From Desulfobacterales bacterium CG23_combo_of_CG06-09_8_20_14_all_51_8 (GTDB lineage: Bacteria; Desulfobacterota; Desulfobacteria; Desulfobacterales; Desulfosalsimonadaceae): a DNA stretch of 35,320 nucleotides. A program made the translations under genes and the position numbers. Of this stretch, positions 13,662 through 22,798 are shown piece by piece. The DNA lies in assembly GCA_002772195.1 (NCBI GenBank), contig PCSG01000397.1:1-35320 (forward strand), written 5' to 3'. Position 1 is the stretch's first letter. Each line of letters opens with the position of its first letter. Under the pieces are notes generated by a model, which saw only the letters and a list, made by a program, of their open reading frames with translations, was not told the origin of the DNA and did no database searches.

Positions 13662-14546
13662 ATGAAACACCCTGCGATTTTTGAAACTGATTTCCCGAAC
13701 CTCAAATTGATCAAGCGAGGAAAAGTCAGAGATATCTATGATCTGGATGAAGCCCTGTTGATGATCGCCACGGACCGCATTTCCGCTTATGATGTGATCA
13801 TGCCCAATCCGGTGCCGGGCAAAGGGGAGATTTTGACGCGGATTTCCCTGTTCTGGTTCGATGTGATGAAGAATATTGTCGCCAATCATCTGATTTCCGG
13901 GAATGTGGATGACTATCCCAAATCCTGCAAACCCTATGCGGATGCGTTGCGCGGCCGAAGCATGCTGGTGAAAAAAGCATCGCCGTTGCCCGTTGAATGT
14001 GTGGTGCGCGGATATATTTCCGGATCCGGGTGGAAATCCTATCAGGAAACCGGAAGGGTCTGCGGCATCCGCCTGCCGGCGGGCCTGAAAGAATCCGAAC
14101 AGTTGGCCGAACCCATTTTCACGCCATCCACCAAAGAGGAGCAGGGGACCCATGACATTAATATTGATTTTGATGAAACCGTGAAACTTATCGGTGCGTC
14201 CCTGGCTGAAAAGGTCCGGGATCTGAGTCTCGCCATTTACAAAAAAGGAGCCCGGCTGGCTGCTGAAAAAGGCATCCTCATCGCCGATACCAAATTTGAA
14301 TTCGGCCTGCTCGATGACCAGCTCATCCTGATTGATGAAATTCTGACCCCCGATTCCTCCCGGTTCTGGCCAAAGGAAACTTACTGCCCCGGCGGTCCGC
14401 AAAACAGTTTCGACAAACAGTATCTGCGGGATTACCTCATTGCCATCAAATGGGATAAAACCCCGCCCGCTCCATCTTTGCCCGAAGAAGTCATTCAAAA
14501 CACCCGCCAAAAATACATGGAGGCACTGACCTCCCTGACCCGTTAA
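13662..14546 (+). CDS. purC: Phosphoribosylaminoimidazole-succinocarboxamide synthase
   Basis: A 294-aa SAICAR synthetase, which joins CAIR and aspartate with ATP in purine biosynthesis. The family signatures are KLIKRGKVRDIYDL (ATP site), ATDRISAYDVIMPNPVPGKGEILT, VRGYISGSGWKSYQ, and IADTKFEFGLLDDQLILIDEILTPDSSRFWP near the C-terminus. The length matches the longer 290-300-aa subgroup rather than the 237-aa E. coli type. The 70-base gap upstream shows TTAGGA ahead of the ATG. The ParB-like gene follows after nine bases, so the two are probably co-transcribed although their functions are unrelated. Identification is firm. Confidence 0.97.
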   Translation: MKHPAIFETDFPNLKLIKRGKVRDIYDLDEALLMIATDRISAYDVIMPNPVPGKGEILTRISLFWFDVMKNIVANHLISGNVDDYPKSCKPYADALRGRSMLVKKASPLPVECVVRGYISGSGWKSYQETGRVCGIRLPAGLKESEQLAEPIFTPSTKEEQGTHDINIDFDETVKLIGASLAEKVRDLSLAIYKKGARLAAEKGILIADTKFEFGLLDDQLILIDEILTPDSSRFWPKETYCPGGPQNSFDKQYLRDYLIAIKWDKTPPAPSLPEEVIQNTRQKYMEALTSLTR

Positions 14547-14555
14547 ATCATTCCT

Positions 14556-15575
14556 ATGAAATCTGTTTCAGATACGCCGGTTTTTGAAACCATCGACCTC
14601 GGACGCATTGATTCAGAAAATCTTTTTTTTAAAATCAGTTTTGAATCATCGCCATCCACGGATTCGGGGGCTATGGCAGTCGATGCCCTCAAGGCATCCA
14701 TCGCGCGCATCGGGCTTGTCTCCCCACCTATTTTAAAATTACAACCGGAAAACCGATATATTGTCGTCAGCGGGTTTAGAAGAATCTCAGTATGCCGGGC
14801 GTTGGGTTTGCAAAAAATACCCGCGCGCGTCATGGGCCTGGGGAGTGATGACGGGCAGTTAATGAAACTCGCCATCGCTGACAATGCCTTTAACCGGTCC
14901 CTGAATATCATCGAACAGGCAACGGCGATATTCAAGTTATCGCCATTTCTCCCTGATGATGACCGCACATGGCATAGCGAATGCGATCCGATCGGTTTAA
15001 CCGTCAATCCCGGGCTGATCCGCAAACTTAAAAAAATCCGTGCCGCGTCCAGCGACCTGAAAGAGAAAATAGCGGCCGGAAAAATTTCCTTGACCGTCGG
15101 CCTTGAACTGGCGGGCATGGACGATGGTTCCCGGGTTCAGTTTTTAACTATTTTTGATGCCTTGAGTCCCACCTTAAATCATCAGAAAGAAATGATCCGC
15201 ATGGCCGGAGAAATCGCCTGTTTAGAGGACAAACCCATATCGAAAATTTTTAATAGCCTGGAAATTGACAATATCATCAAAGATCCGGACATGGACCGAA
15301 ACATGAAAATCAGCCGGGTCCGCCGGAAATTAAAGGACCGGCGCTATCCGGAAATTTCCGGGTTTGAAAAAACCTATCACGCCCGGGTCAAACGCCTTAC
15401 GCTGCCGGAATCCATTGCCCTGCATCCCCCGACGGATTTTGAAGGCAATGACTTCATGATTCAATTCACGTTCCGGGGTCTGCCTCAGTTTAAAGAGATC
15501 TGCGACAATCTTTTGAGGCTCCGGGACCATCCGGATTTTGCCGCTATTTTAGAAAAGAGCCGTGAAGATAACTGA
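14556..15575 (+). CDS. ParB N-terminal domain protein, function unknown
   Basis: A 339-aa protein. Residues about 40-95 contain a ParB/Srx-like nucleotide-binding domain (VDALKASIARIGLVSPPIL, YIVVSGFRRISVCRALGLQKIPARVM), with the GxRR box that binds CTP or ATP in relatives. Residues 95-220 resemble the ParB helix-turn-helix region in a reduced form (AIADNAFNRSLNIIEQATAIFKLSPFL, then KIAAGKISLTVGLELAG). The C-terminal 130 residues are not recognisable. It is unlikely to be the chromosome-segregation ParB, because no parA or origin context is present. Its last 14 bases overlap the SPL-like radical SAM gene, suggesting translational coupling and a shared role that I cannot name. Confidence 0.85.
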   Translation: MKSVSDTPVFETIDLGRIDSENLFFKISFESSPSTDSGAMAVDALKASIARIGLVSPPILKLQPENRYIVVSGFRRISVCRALGLQKIPARVMGLGSDDGQLMKLAIADNAFNRSLNIIEQATAIFKLSPFLPDDDRTWHSECDPIGLTVNPGLIRKLKKIRAASSDLKEKIAAGKISLTVGLELAGMDDGSRVQFLTIFDALSPTLNHQKEMIRMAGEIACLEDKPISKIFNSLEIDNIIKDPDMDRNMKISRVRRKLKDRRYPEISGFEKTYHARVKRLTLPESIALHPPTDFEGNDFMIQFTFRGLPQFKEICDNLLRLRDHPDFAAILEKSREDN

Positions 15576-16656
15576 CCTCTATATTGATCAGGATGTTCTG
15601 GATTTACCGGCAACCCGCGTCATTTGCGACCGTCTGAAAATGCCCGGTCAGGTGGTGGATTCCGCCGATCCGGTGTATGAAAAATTATCCCGGACCGCCG
15701 CACCGGTGGATCAGGGCAAAAAGATCCTGTTTCTGACCCGTAACAAAGGGGCGTTTCTTCGCCCGTGCCCTGGAACAGACTATTATACCTGCTGCAATTA
15801 CACGATCCTTCACTTCGGGACATTCTGCACCATGGACTGTTCTTATTGCATTCTTCAATCTTATTTTCATCCGCCGGTGCTCCAGTTTTTTGTGAACCAT
15901 AATGATATGGACGCTTCCCTGGATGAGTTTTTTCAGCAAAAAAAACGCGCCCGTATCGGCACCGGTGAATTCACGGACAGCCTGATCTGGGAAGACATTT
16001 ACCCGTTTACCTCGCATTTGATCAAAAAATTCGCCGCGCAAAACCACGCCATCCTGGAAGTGAAAAGCAAAACCGTCGCTATCGACCATTTGCTGACCCT
16101 GCCCCACAACCAAAAAACCATCATGGCTTGGTCCCTCAATACTTCCGACATCGTCAGAACCGAAGAACGGCGCACGGCGTCCCTGGATGCGCGATTGGCG
16201 GCGGCGGCAAAATGCCGGGACCACGGATATCCCCTGGCGTTTCATTTTGACCCCCTGATTATTTATCCGGGAGCGGAAGCTGCGTACCGACTGATCATAG
16301 AAAAACTTTTTGCAACTATCCGTCCGGAAAATATCGTCTGGATCAGTTTGGGGACTTTCCGCTTCATGCCGGACCTGAAAGCCATTATCGAACAGCGGTT
16401 TGATCGTTCAAAAATTATTTACGGGGAATTTGTCCGGGGATTGGACGGGAAAATGCGCTATTTCAAACCCCTGCGCATCCGGTTTTACCAGCAGATTGTT
16501 TCATTTATCCGGGAATTCGCCCCGCATGTGACCCTCTATTTTTGTATGGAAGACGATGAGGTCTGGGAGAAATCATTTGGGTTCGCGCCGCATCAATATG
16601 GGGGCCTGCCCATGATGCTTGATCAAAGCGCGGCCAGGCACTGCGGGCTTCTTTAA
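15562..16656 (+). CDS. Radical SAM protein of the spore photoproduct lyase (SPL)-like family
   Basis: A 364-aa radical SAM enzyme. The iron-sulfur cluster motif is CTMDCSYC (Cys89, Cys93, Cys96), with a nearby extra pair (CC, 77-78). Family features of SPL follow: LQSYFHPP, GTGEFTDSL, VKSKT, WSLNT (the strand facing SAM), FHFDPLI and WISLGTFRF. Genuine SPL repairs spore photoproduct in endospore formers; homologues in non-sporulating bacteria are of unknown substrate, and this one clearly belongs to that wider family. The GTG start (15562) lies within the ParB-like gene, a coupled arrangement. A DNA or nucleotide substrate is an inference from family and context. Confidence 0.9.
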   Translation: MKITDLYIDQDVLDLPATRVICDRLKMPGQVVDSADPVYEKLSRTAAPVDQGKKILFLTRNKGAFLRPCPGTDYYTCCNYTILHFGTFCTMDCSYCILQSYFHPPVLQFFVNHNDMDASLDEFFQQKKRARIGTGEFTDSLIWEDIYPFTSHLIKKFAAQNHAILEVKSKTVAIDHLLTLPHNQKTIMAWSLNTSDIVRTEERRTASLDARLAAAAKCRDHGYPLAFHFDPLIIYPGAEAAYRLIIEKLFATIRPENIVWISLGTFRFMPDLKAIIEQRFDRSKIIYGEFVRGLDGKMRYFKPLRIRFYQQIVSFIREFAPHVTLYFCMEDDEVWEKSFGFAPHQYGGLPMMLDQSAARHCGLL

Positions 16657-16681
16657 AATTTATTCAAGCGTCGATCCGAAT

Positions 16682-17545
16682 TTAACGAACCAATTCCACA
16701 TCCGACTCTGGAACCCAGCAAGTCCTGGCATCCGGCAGTTCCACCCTAAGCCAAGCCCCCCGGTTTTCAAGAAGCACAAATTCGGTTCCTGCATGCAATG
16801 GTTCCTTGAAGCTCTTTTCGTATGACGCGCTGTTGCCTTTTCTAGCGATGACTTCCTGGCTGATAATCACCCCGGGCACTGAATTCCGGAGAGTGATATA
16901 TTCGACGGCTGAAGAACCGGCAAACAGGATGGACAGGGCCGCACTAATGCTGACAATCCATCTGAAAACCGGTCTTTTACTAAAAATACGCAGGGCTGCA
17001 AAAATCCATACCAGGCCGGAGGAAATGGTAAACAGGATGAATCGGATTTTTGCGGATAGATCATAATGCCAGAAGAACACGGTTTTTAAAATTTTTGTTT
17101 CCTGTTTTTCCTCGATCTGGTCCTTTCGGGTGTTTCGTGCAAATTCCAGATTTTTTTGAAGGTTGAGGTCGTTTCCGATATATTGCGCAGCCCGGCGATA
17201 ATTTAAAATCGCTCGGCCGATATCTTTGATTCGAAAATAGATGTTTCCGATATTATAATAGAGTCGTCCGTTTTCAATGCCCCCGTCCTTGATGATCCGC
17301 TCAAGGCGAAGAATAGATTTTTCGTAAAGAGACGTTGCTTGCTGTGGATCGGATAATGCCAGCTTGTTGGCTTCACTAAAAAAACTGTTGGCTTCGTGGA
17401 AAAGCCGGGACAACTCTTCATTGCTGATGGGTTGAGATGATTCTGCCGCTTCAGCACACAAACAAAAATCCGGAAAAAGAAAAAAACGGATTCCCATTAA
17501 GCAAAAAATAAAAAAGAATGTCACTATCCTTTTGAGAGGGCTCAT
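16682..17545 (-). CDS. BatE-like TPR and SH3-like membrane protein
   Basis: A 287-aa protein, last gene of the Bat operon. A cleavable-type signal sequence lies in the first 31 residues (FFFIFCLMGIRFFLF, then LCAEA). TPR helices occupy about 40-135 (LYYNIGNIYFRIKDIGRAILNYRRAAQYI). Two transmembrane segments follow near 165-215 (FILFTISSGLVWIFAALRI and WIVSISAALSILFAGSSAV). The C-terminal SH3-like module (KEPLHAGTEFVLLENRGAWLRVELPDARTCWVP) is characteristic of BatE. The start overlaps the batD stop by four bases (ATGA), so the two are coupled. It converges with the SPL-like gene across 25 bases. Confidence 0.88.
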   Translation of the reverse strand: MSPLKRIVTFFFIFCLMGIRFFLFPDFCLCAEAAESSQPISNEELSRLFHEANSFFSEANKLALSDPQQATSLYEKSILRLERIIKDGGIENGRLYYNIGNIYFRIKDIGRAILNYRRAAQYIGNDLNLQKNLEFARNTRKDQIEEKQETKILKTVFFWHYDLSAKIRFILFTISSGLVWIFAALRIFSKRPVFRWIVSISAALSILFAGSSAVEYITLRNSVPGVIISQEVIARKGNSASYEKSFKEPLHAGTEFVLLENRGAWLRVELPDARTCWVPESDVELVR

Positions 17546-19422
17546 TTAAATAATTTTTCCAGTTTTTGGGCAACTTCTAATGTTTTTTCAGAAAGGGCGG
17601 AAGCCGCGTATCCTGTTGCGCCGGAATAGCGGCCTGCTTCACACGCCTCGAAAATTGATTTTAGCGATTTAAGCAGTTCTGCGGGCGCCCCTTGTTTACT
17701 GAGCATGTTGCAAACATCACTAAATACAATCGCTTGAGCGGACATTCTCAGTCTGGCTCCCAGATAATGTCTCAGGGCGTCAAATATCCTATCGGTTTTT
17801 GCTGATTCGGATTCGGCAGTTGCGGCTTTTTTAAGATCCTTACGCAGTCCGGCATACGCTTTTTTGGCAAGCGCGGCCAGGGGGTCCGCCTGCTTCCTTC
17901 GGATAATGGTTGTGGTCAAGAGCAGCAGCAGGTAAAGGCCGGGCGGCAACGAAACACTCGCCATCCAGACGGGTGATCGAAGGAGCGAGAAACCGGTTCC
18001 CTGGTTTTGAATAACACTCAGATCTTCATAGTTATAGGCAATTCCCTGTGTCCACGTTTCCACCTCACTGCTGTTTTCCACCGGCAGAATCCTTCCTTCC
18101 GCATCCAGTGCCGTAATGATCCGCGTCTCTTTCACTGTGACGGGAATGGGCTTTGTCCTGGCGATGTTATATCTCCCGGAGCTTGTATCAAAATAGGGGA
18201 GTTCAATGGCGGGGATTTGTGTCACATCCGGACGCAATGCCCGGATGGTCTGGGTAAAAACTTTGGTTTTGCCCCGGGTTTCGCCCGCGGCCTGTTCCTG
18301 AGGAATTTTAAAATCTCTGGTCAAATCCGCCTGATTCGTTAACGGCGGCAGGGTAACATGATCCAGATAATCCGGTCCGCTCAATGTAACTGTTAAGGTG
18401 ATGGGGTCGCCCACATTGACATCGGTCGGCGCCGCATCCGCGGAAATTTGGTATTCACCGACATGGCCGGCAAAATTGGCTGGTTTTCCGATGCCCGGGA
18501 CCTCATTGATGGTCAGGCGAAGCGCATTTGAGGGAACAACCACTTTTTTAAAGACCCCCTGCCGGGTTCTAAAAAAATTATCGTCAAACCCGCCGGAAAA
18601 AAAGTCATCGCCAAAAGGATTGCGGCGCTGGGAACTACGATATCCGGCCAAAATCTCACAGGCCACCGTTGCCGGATCAATCGTCAGATCTCCCGATTTT
18701 TTAGGGATTAAAATTTTTGAAAAGCTGATGGTTGAATATACGGTACCCCCAAGAGATTCTTTTCCTTCTTCTGCAATCACCTCGCCGTCTGAAAGTGGAA
18801 TACGGTAATATTTTTTATCCGGTTTTTGATCGATGTCCGGGTCGATAAAATAAAACCAATCTGTTTTATCCAGCAGCGGAATTATAAAATTAAAGGAGCG
18901 GACATCGGCTCGGAGATACCAGGTAAGCGTGAACGTAACCGGTTCCCCCGCATAGCACTGATCCCGGGACAAGAAGAGTTGAAGCTTGATGTCGTCTGTT
19001 TTTTCAGGTTCCAGAACGTTGATGCTGATTGGACGCGTGCGGAGTGTCTGGCCGTCCGCCTGAACCGGAATTGCGGGAATGGTCAACGTCCCGGTTTGTT
19101 TGGGGGTTAGCTGGTAGGAGAATACATACCCGCGGCTGACGCTTTTCGTCATTTTCCCGTTAATAATAGTAATCGAAGAGCTGTTGTTTTGCGAACCGCC
19201 CTGATATTGAACGAAGAATTCGTTCAGGCAGGACAAATCCGGCGGTTCCGGCTGGTCGCTTCCTGAAACCTGAATCAGGAAAGGAAACGGGTCTCCCACA
19301 TACACGGAATCCGCCTGCACAATCGCATCTGCCTGAAGCGGCTCCGCGAAAGCAGATCCATCAAAGATAAACCATGCCGGAATCAGGAGTATGAGTAAAA
19401 TGATATATCGCGTGGCTTTCAC
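17542..19422 (-). CDS. batD: BatD family protein (oxygen tolerance)
   Basis: A secreted or membrane protein of about 626 aa matching BatD. The signal peptide (RYIILLILLIPAWFIFDGSAFA) is followed by two or three Ig-like beta domains (PLQADAIVQADSVYVGDPFPFLIQVSG onwards, and again near 330 at DAAPTDVNVGDPITLTVTLSG). A transmembrane helix lies near residue 500 (LPPGLYLLLLLTTTII), then a cytoplasmic helical tail (ALAKKAYAGLRKDL, IFDALRHYLGARL). I choose GTG 19422: AAGGA lies nine bases upstream, and it immediately follows the batC stop (TAG CA GTG). A TTG three codons earlier is possible. BatD proteins are proposed to support envelope stress or aerotolerance; the mechanism is not established. Confidence 0.9.
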   Translation of the reverse strand: MKATRYIILLILLIPAWFIFDGSAFAEPLQADAIVQADSVYVGDPFPFLIQVSGSDQPEPPDLSCLNEFFVQYQGGSQNNSSSITIINGKMTKSVSRGYVFSYQLTPKQTGTLTIPAIPVQADGQTLRTRPISINVLEPEKTDDIKLQLFLSRDQCYAGEPVTFTLTWYLRADVRSFNFIIPLLDKTDWFYFIDPDIDQKPDKKYYRIPLSDGEVIAEEGKESLGGTVYSTISFSKILIPKKSGDLTIDPATVACEILAGYRSSQRRNPFGDDFFSGGFDDNFFRTRQGVFKKVVVPSNALRLTINEVPGIGKPANFAGHVGEYQISADAAPTDVNVGDPITLTVTLSGPDYLDHVTLPPLTNQADLTRDFKIPQEQAAGETRGKTKVFTQTIRALRPDVTQIPAIELPYFDTSSGRYNIARTKPIPVTVKETRIITALDAEGRILPVENSSEVETWTQGIAYNYEDLSVIQNQGTGFSLLRSPVWMASVSLPPGLYLLLLLTTTIIRRKQADPLAALAKKAYAGLRKDLKKAATAESESAKTDRIFDALRHYLGARLRMSAQAIVFSDVCNMLSKQGAPAELLKSLKSIFEACEAGRYSGATGYAASALSEKTLEVAQKLEKLFK

Positions 19423-19424
19423 TG

Positions 19425-20708
19425 CTACCAATCCTTGTCAACATTCTTGAAATCACCGGGAGAAAAGAGCGTCCGCTGTTTTTGATTTTCTTTTTCTTCA
19501 TCTAAAATATTGTTAGCATCATCGCTCAGCTGGACAGCCGTCGGCTGCTGGCTTTGATCCGGAGTCTTCTGTTCAGGCGCTTGTGTTTCTTCAGCCGCGG
19601 CTGAAGATTCCTGATTCTGTTCTTTTGGGTCTTTTTGTTGCTGGCCATTTTCCTTGTGTTGCGCCGGATTTCCCTGCTGCTGCTGCTGCTGTTGTTGTTG
19701 CTGTTGCTGTTGCTGTTGTTCTGGTTGTTGCTGACCGCACTGAGGATTTGTCTGACCATTGTTAAGGGCTTCAAGTGCCTTGTTTAAATCATCCAAGGAT
19801 TTTTGCTGATTGTCTGCCGCGGTATGGGTATCATTATCCGCTAAACGCGAAATCGCATTTTCCTGTTCACCCACGGAAGCATCCAGATGCTGTTTTGATG
19901 GATGATCCGGGGCAGGGGGGGCGCCTTTATTGGATGATGCAGCAGAAGAGGCACCGGCAGGCGGTGCGGCCTGTTTCGCCAGTTCTTCCGAAAAATTTTG
20001 AGTTTCGTTTTTTAATTGTTTCTGGGCATCCGCGATGTGCTGATTTTTATCAGTGGAAGCATCCTCCGTCCTTTTTGCCTGTTCACGCTTTATAAGGGAC
20101 TGGCTTTCGTCGAGAAGATTTTTCTGCTTTTCGATGAGGTTTTTTATTGTCGCCGCTGCTTGCTGCATTTTTTCCTGCTGTTTCCGGGCGTCTTCTTCCT
20201 GTTTTTTAATTTCATCCAGCACCGACTTCATCATGAGTCGCACCAGTTCGATGTTTTCTGCCGCTTCTGTAAATTTCGGGTCCAGAGTCAGCGCTTCCTG
20301 AAATGACTGAACACTGGATTCGTATGATTCAAGAGCTTTTTTCAAATCACTGTCTTTCTGGCGATCCCCTTCCCGAAAAAAGCACAATCCCAGGTTGAAC
20401 CTGCTTTTTGCTTCAAGGGCGATGTCCTTTGTTTTGATGGCCGCTTTCTGAAAAGCGTCTCTGGCTGCGGCAAAATCTTCTTTTTTATACAATGCGGCGC
20501 CTTTGTTAAAATAAATCACCGGCGACTCTGGATCATCCACGGCTGCTTCATCATAGGTGCGGATTGCTTCATCAAATTTGCCTGATGCAAACAGGGCATT
20601 TCCCGTTTTTACCAGCTTTTCTTTTGATGCCGCCCATGCCGTATTCATGAAGCCGATGATGCAGACGGCCAGAAATAAACCAACGATGACTTTAAATAAT
20701 TTATTCAT
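19425..20708 (-). CDS. BatC-like TPR protein with polyglutamine tract
   Basis: A 427-aa periplasmic or membrane-anchored protein. The signal peptide (LFKVIVGLFLAVCIIGFMNTAWA) precedes about three TPR repeats (30-150: LVKTGNALFASGKFDEAIRTYDEA, ESPVIYFNKGAALYKKEDFAAARDAF, and further). A coiled-coil rich in Lys, Glu and Gln follows (about 160-240). The C-terminal 190 residues are low complexity, with Pro/Ala/Ser linkers and a run of 15 glutamines encoded by alternating CAG and CAA codons (19674-19718), ending with LFSPGDFKNVDKDW. The start overlaps the batB stop by eight bases. In the Bat system the TPR protein is thought to link the VWA proteins into a complex. Confidence 0.88.
   Translation of the reverse strand: MNKLFKVIVGLFLAVCIIGFMNTAWAASKEKLVKTGNALFASGKFDEAIRTYDEAAVDDPESPVIYFNKGAALYKKEDFAAARDAFQKAAIKTKDIALEAKSRFNLGLCFFREGDRQKDSDLKKALESYESSVQSFQEALTLDPKFTEAAENIELVRLMMKSVLDEIKKQEEDARKQQEKMQQAAATIKNLIEKQKNLLDESQSLIKREQAKRTEDASTDKNQHIADAQKQLKNETQNFSEELAKQAAPPAGASSAASSNKGAPPAPDHPSKQHLDASVGEQENAISRLADNDTHTAADNQQKSLDDLNKALEALNNGQTNPQCGQQQPEQQQQQQQQQQQQQQQGNPAQHKENGQQQKDPKEQNQESSAAAEETQAPEQKTPDQSQQPTAVQLSDDANNILDEEKENQKQRTLFSPGDFKNVDKDW
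19674..19733 (-). repeat. CAG/CAA trinucleotide repeat encoding polyglutamine in BatC
   Basis: On the minus strand 15 consecutive Gln codons (19674-19718, mixed CAG and CAA), then Glu and Pro codons and three more Gln codons. The repeat lies inside the batC frame and keeps phase. It is a likely site of in-frame length variation by replication slippage. Confidence 0.9.
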
Positions 20709-21723
20709 TATTTTTGAATACTTTTTTACGTTCGTTTACCAAAAGCTCAATGCAAAGGACTATAAATGCCGCCGCCAGAAATATCTGGAACTTTTCTTCA
20801 AACCGTTTAATCGTATCGGACTCAAGCTCCTTCTTGTCTGCCGTGGCGATCAGCCGGGAATAGACATTTCCCAGATCAATAGCGCCGGTGGCGACATTTA
20901 GATATTTCCCTCCGGGCGTGGCATTGACCATTTTACGCAAAGTATCCGCGTCCAGCCGCGACCAGACTTCTTGACCATTATATTTTAAGAAGGTTTTAAT
21001 GCCGTCCGCATTGGTGACGGGAATCCGTTTTCCTTCATTTTCATCCCCCAGACCGATGGCGATGAGCCTTACACCTTTTTCGCCGACGTCTTTCGCCGCA
21101 TCCACCGGAAAACTGTCGTGGTCCTCGCCGTCCGTGATTAAAATAATATCTTTAAATTCTTTTATCTGGTCGTCAAATACATCTGTCATGACTTTCCGAA
21201 GGGCATCCCCAATGAGCGTGCCGCCGCGGGCGATACTGTCCGTGGATATGTCATTTAACATCATCCGGAAAAATCCGTAATCCAGGGTCAGGGGACATTT
21301 TACCGCGGCGGTGCCGGCAAACGCCACCAGGCCGATCCGATCCCCTTGAAGACTTTCAAGACAGTCTGAAATAGCCAATTTCGCACGCTCCAGGCGGTTG
21401 GGAACAAGATCTTCGGCCAGCATGCTTTTAGATACGTCGAGCAGAAATACCACATCCCGTCCTTTGCGTTCAATGGTTTCCGGTTTCGGATTCCAGGCCG
21501 GCCTTGCCATGCCGATGATGATAAATCCCAAAGACAAAAGGACTGCGGCGGATTTCCAGAATCGTTTGGCATGACTCAGGGATATGGGGATTTTATCCAG
21601 GAGGCCGGCATCAATGAAAAGTCTCAGCGCGAATTTCCGTTTTTGCCAGGCATACACATAGAGGGCCGCCATTAGCGGAATCAGCCATAAAAAATGCAAC
21701 ATATGGACATTTTGAAGTATCAT
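20701..21723 (-). CDS. batB: BatB-like von Willebrand factor A domain membrane protein
   Basis: A VWA protein of about 340 aa. Two N-terminal transmembrane segments (LHFLWLIPLMAALYVYAW and AAVLLSLGFIIIGMARPAW) precede the VWA domain (about 80-285). The metal-ion-dependent adhesion site is VVFLLDVSKSMLAEDLVPNR (DxSxS), with a downstream Thr (RGGTLIGDAL) and Asp (ILITDGEDHDSFP) completing the site. A third membrane helix is near the C-terminus (FQIFLAAAFIVLCIELLV). The frame is open upstream to an ATG at 21771, which would overlap batA by 44 bases; I prefer ATG 21723 (four bases after the batA stop), and ATG 21702 is also possible. It probably assembles with BatA and is served by the MoxR ATPase. 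Confidence 0.88.
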   Translation of the reverse strand: MILQNVHMLHFLWLIPLMAALYVYAWQKRKFALRLFIDAGLLDKIPISLSHAKRFWKSAAVLLSLGFIIIGMARPAWNPKPETIERKGRDVVFLLDVSKSMLAEDLVPNRLERAKLAISDCLESLQGDRIGLVAFAGTAAVKCPLTLDYGFFRMMLNDISTDSIARGGTLIGDALRKVMTDVFDDQIKEFKDIILITDGEDHDSFPVDAAKDVGEKGVRLIAIGLGDENEGKRIPVTNADGIKTFLKYNGQEVWSRLDADTLRKMVNATPGGKYLNVATGAIDLGNVYSRLIATADKKELESDTIKRFEEKFQIFLAAAFIVLCIELLVNERKKVFKNNE

Positions 21724-21727
21724 ATCG

Positions 21728-22786
21728 TTAAGGAATTTTTCTGAAAATAGTATTGGATAATAATATTTCAAGTCCGATCAACATGAGGCCGAGCATTGCA
21801 AAGGGTAAAAACGATTCCTTGTAATCCACAAACTTGATGGATTCGATTTCGCTCGTTTCCATTTGATCGATTTCCTTATAAATTGCGGACAGGGAATCCG
21901 CATCGGTTGCTTCGCGGAAAAAACCGCCTGTTTTTTCCGCAATTTGTTTTAGGGCCATGGTATCGACGCGCTGACTCACGGGAACTTTAAATACCCCGAA
22001 GGGCGTCTGGACAGATTGAACCGATTCTCCGCCGCCCACGGCAATGGCATAGACCTTGATGCCCCACTTTGCCGCCAGATCAGCGGCTTGTAAAGGGTCC
22101 CGTTTGCCGGCATTGTTTTCACCGTCCGACAGAAGAATAATAATTTTGCTTTTGATCTCATAGATTTTTTTGTTCCCGGGCCTTTGTCGCGTCAGAGTCT
22201 CGTCGGCTTTTTCCAGACGCGCGGCCGCCAGCGCCAGAGCATCGCCGATCGCGGTTCCGTCCTCGGAGCGCACCTGCACCAGCTTGATGGTGTCCAGAAA
22301 CGGCGGCAATGCTCCATGGGCGAGGGTCAGGGGGCAAATGGTATCCGGATACCCGGCAAAGGCGATCATGCCGATAAGATCATTGGACCGACCCTTCAGG
22401 TCCTTGCCGTCACCCAGGGCAAAATTTTTAAACACATTTTTGACCACATCCAGCCGGGTCATTTGACGTCCCTCAAATTCCATTTCAGCTCCCATGCTGC
22501 CGGAACGGTCAATGACCATTTCAATGGCAATGCCTTTGCTGACATCAACGATTTGTTCTCTGCCGGTCTGGGGCCTGGCCAGAGCAACGACTAAACATAC
22601 CAGTGCCAGCAATCGGATAACAGCGGGCAACTGGTAAAGCCTGCGGCGGAATGAACTTCCGGCTTTTGCCGCGTTTCCGGTTGATGAAAACCGGATGGCG
22701 CCGCGCTTTAATGTGAAGCGTCGGATCAACGGCAAAGCCGGTATGAGTATCAGCAGTAAAAATGCCCAGGGAGATTCAAAATGCAT
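21728..22786 (-). CDS. batA: BatA-like von Willebrand factor A domain membrane protein
   Basis: A 352-aa VWA protein with two N-terminal membrane helices (FESPWAFLLLILIPALPLIRRF and LPAVIRLLALVCLVVALARP) and one near the C-terminus (LPFAMLGLMLIGLEILLSNTIF). The VWA domain has an intact metal site: VIDRSGSMGAEMEF (DxSxS), EDGTAIGDALALAAAR for the Thr and IILLSDGENNAG for the Asp. The arginine-Pro segment (ARPQTGREQIVDVSKGI) is a BatA hallmark. The start lies 12 bases after the upstream lipoprotein gene. An AAGGAG sits a rather long 16 bases before the ATG. Confidence 0.9.
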   Translation of the reverse strand: MHFESPWAFLLLILIPALPLIRRFTLKRGAIRFSSTGNAAKAGSSFRRRLYQLPAVIRLLALVCLVVALARPQTGREQIVDVSKGIAIEMVIDRSGSMGAEMEFEGRQMTRLDVVKNVFKNFALGDGKDLKGRSNDLIGMIAFAGYPDTICPLTLAHGALPPFLDTIKLVQVRSEDGTAIGDALALAAARLEKADETLTRQRPGNKKIYEIKSKIIILLSDGENNAGKRDPLQAADLAAKWGIKVYAIAVGGGESVQSVQTPFGVFKVPVSQRVDTMALKQIAEKTGGFFREATDADSLSAIYKEIDQMETSEIESIKFVDYKESFLPFAMLGLMLIGLEILLSNTIFRKIP

Positions 22787-22798
22787 AAGAATGAAACG

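Noticed and set aside
13650..14510. Open frame of 286 codons antisense to purC
   Set aside because: A shadow of the well-conserved SAICAR synthetase frame; the protein has no family features.
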